A stretch of 64,000 bases of DNA from contig NZ_AP028955.1 of assembly GCF_040369795.1 (NCBI RefSeq), positions 744,001 through 808,000 of the forward strand, written 5' to 3'. Position numbers and translations under genes: made by a program. Positions 63,257 to 64,000 of this stretch are shown in pieces (the first letter of the stretch is position 1; each line of letters opens with the position of its first letter). The stretch is from Spiroplasma_E ixodetis_B. GTDB taxonomy: Bacteria; Bacillota_I; Bacilli_A; Mycoplasmatales; VBWQ01. Below the pieces are notes generated by a model. It saw only the letters and a list, made by a program, of their open reading frames with translations. It was not told the DNA's origin and did not search any database.

Positions 63257-63535
63257 ATGGCCAATATTAACTCATATTCAGATGAATTTAAAAAATAAAT
63301 AGTAGCTGTATATCAAAGTGGTAAGTCAGTGTCTTGTCTTGCTAAAGAGTACAATGTTACAAGAGCAGCTACTTATAATTGAATTAAGCAATTTACTAAT
63401 TCAGGCAGTTTTAAAACTAAAGATAACCGTTCTGTTGAAGAAAATGAATTAATTAAATTAAGAAAAGAATTAAAACAATTAAGAATGGAAAATGATATTT
63501 TAAAGCAAGCAGCACTAATAATAGGAAGAAAATAG
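63257..63535 (+). pseudogene. IS3-family OrfA with nonsense codon
   Basis: Same 93-codon frame as the orfA at 8318-8596, but CAA to TAA at codon 14 (63296). HTH and leucine-zipper segments are otherwise kept. AAAGGAAT precedes the ATG. Confidence 0.85.
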
Positions 63536-64000
63536 AAATTATTACTAAAAATAAAGTTAAATATAAAATTCGCACAATGTGTCGTTTTTTAAAAATCTCT
63601 AAATCAACATATTATTTTAATTTCAAGAAAAAAGAAGATAAAATTCAAAATAATATGTATGATGAAGCTGTTATTAGTGCTTTTAAAGAAAATAAAGAAG
63701 CTTATGGAACAAGAAGATTAAAAGTTGTTCTAAAAGAAAAGAAAATTAATTTATCAAGACGAAAAATTAAAAAAATTATGAATAAACATAATTTAATATC
63801 AAAATACACTAAATTATCATACAAAAATTATCATAATAAAGTGAATGATAGTCAAATTACTAATCTTGTTAATAGAGACTTTAATAATAGGCTTAAAAAT
63901 GAAGTTATTGTTAGTGATTTAACTTATGTTCAAGTTAATGATAAATGAAACTATATTTGCTTATTAATCGACCTGTACAATCGCGAAATTATTGGACATA
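63532..64000 (+). CDS. IS3-family transposase OrfB (partial at window edge)
   Basis: The frame is entered by -1 shift at GGAAGAAAATAG or from the ATG at 63577 (MCRFLKISKSTYYFNFKKKE). The HTH_21-type segment ENKEAYGTRRLKVVL precedes the integrase core. The first catalytic Asp is in VIVSDLTYVQVNDKW. The frame is open to the window end. Confidence 0.85.

Larger units (their letters stand above)
63181..64000 (+). mobile_element. IS3-family element, cut by window edge
   Basis: The left tip TGGATGGGTTACACTTTATT is at 63181. orfA and the first half of orfB follow. The remainder is outside. Confidence 0.9.

Noticed and set aside
1..64000. CRISPR array
   Set aside because: Repeats present are IS copies or isolated palindromes; no regularly spaced short direct repeats and no cas genes were seen.
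1..64000. tRNA or rRNA genes
   Set aside because: No T-arm GGTTCGAATCC-type motif with a matching cloverleaf and no rRNA-like GC-richer block was found by eye; a tRNA scan would be decisive.

Overview
The window is a very AT-rich mollicute chromosome segment that reads only with genetic code 4 (UGA = Trp). Essential genes such as valS, holA, pepA, pepF, parE/parC and lon are full length only when TGA is read as Trp. Gene content (gapN, parE-parC, ThiT behind a TPP riboswitch, holA, a single lon) and the mobile elements point to a Spiroplasma, probably an IS-laden insect or arthropod symbiont. The species is not determined.

Layout. 1-3.7 kb: IS pile-up (IS630, IS5, IS256, IS1595). 3.7-7.0 kb: truncated ABC-2 permease, a membrane protein, holA, and a GDSL esterase tail. 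7.0-13.45 kb: IS island (IS630 cut by IS3 and IS5, inverted IS256 copies, IS5). 13.45-16.4 kb: tail of an unknown gene and valS with a T-box leader; valS has one homopolymer frameshift. 16.4-18.2 kb: a coiled-coil/W-N-L-T-P-repeat gene broken by IS remnants and an intact IS630. 18.3-20.3 kb: trpS and a Cof-type HAD phosphatase. 20.4-24.25 kb: twin hairpins followed by a decayed phage-like early module (small zinc-knuckle proteins, RHH protein, ERF recombinase, RuvC-like resolvase cut by IS5). 24.3-26.8 kb: IS256 containing IS5. 26.8-31.3 kb: pepA (minus), pepF, guaC. 31.4-34.0 kb: IS256 containing IS5, and an IS630 tail. 34.0-35.4 kb: gene tail, HAD hydrolase and trxA. 35.5-40.65 kb: nested IS1595/IS630/IS5/IS256/IS3. 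40.8-48.9 kb: the longest IS-free stretch, with parE-parC, gapN and ldh-FNT channel. 49.1-56.4 kb: exported-protein remnants, 5' part of a group II intron, then more nested IS copies. 56.4-60.6 kb: lon under a CIRCE-like operator, flanked by inverted 59-bp palindromic repeats, then a TPP riboswitch and thiT. 60.9-64 kb: degenerate ISLre2/UPF0236 transposase, IS1595, and an IS3 running off the window.

Core genes form short operons: trxA-HAD, parE-parC, ldh-FNT, and trpS-cof. They cover topology and replication (ParE/ParC, HolA), translation (ValRS, TrpRS), proteolysis (Lon, PepA, PepF), fermentative carbon metabolism (GapN, lactate dehydrogenase plus a possible lactate/formate channel), purine salvage (GuaC) and thiamine uptake. 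RNA or operator control is visible at valS (T-box), lon (CIRCE-like) and thiT (TPP riboswitch plus hairpin over the ribosome binding site).

About half of the window is insertion-sequence DNA. Consensus lengths and duplications seen here: IS5-like 1151 bp (3-bp A/T duplication), IS256-like 1372 bp (8-bp), IS630-like about 1.0 kb (TA), IS3-like about 1.21 kb, and IS1595-like about 0.88 kb. Most copies are broken. The open ones are one IS630, one IS256 and two IS5 transposases. No tRNA, rRNA or CRISPR array was seen.
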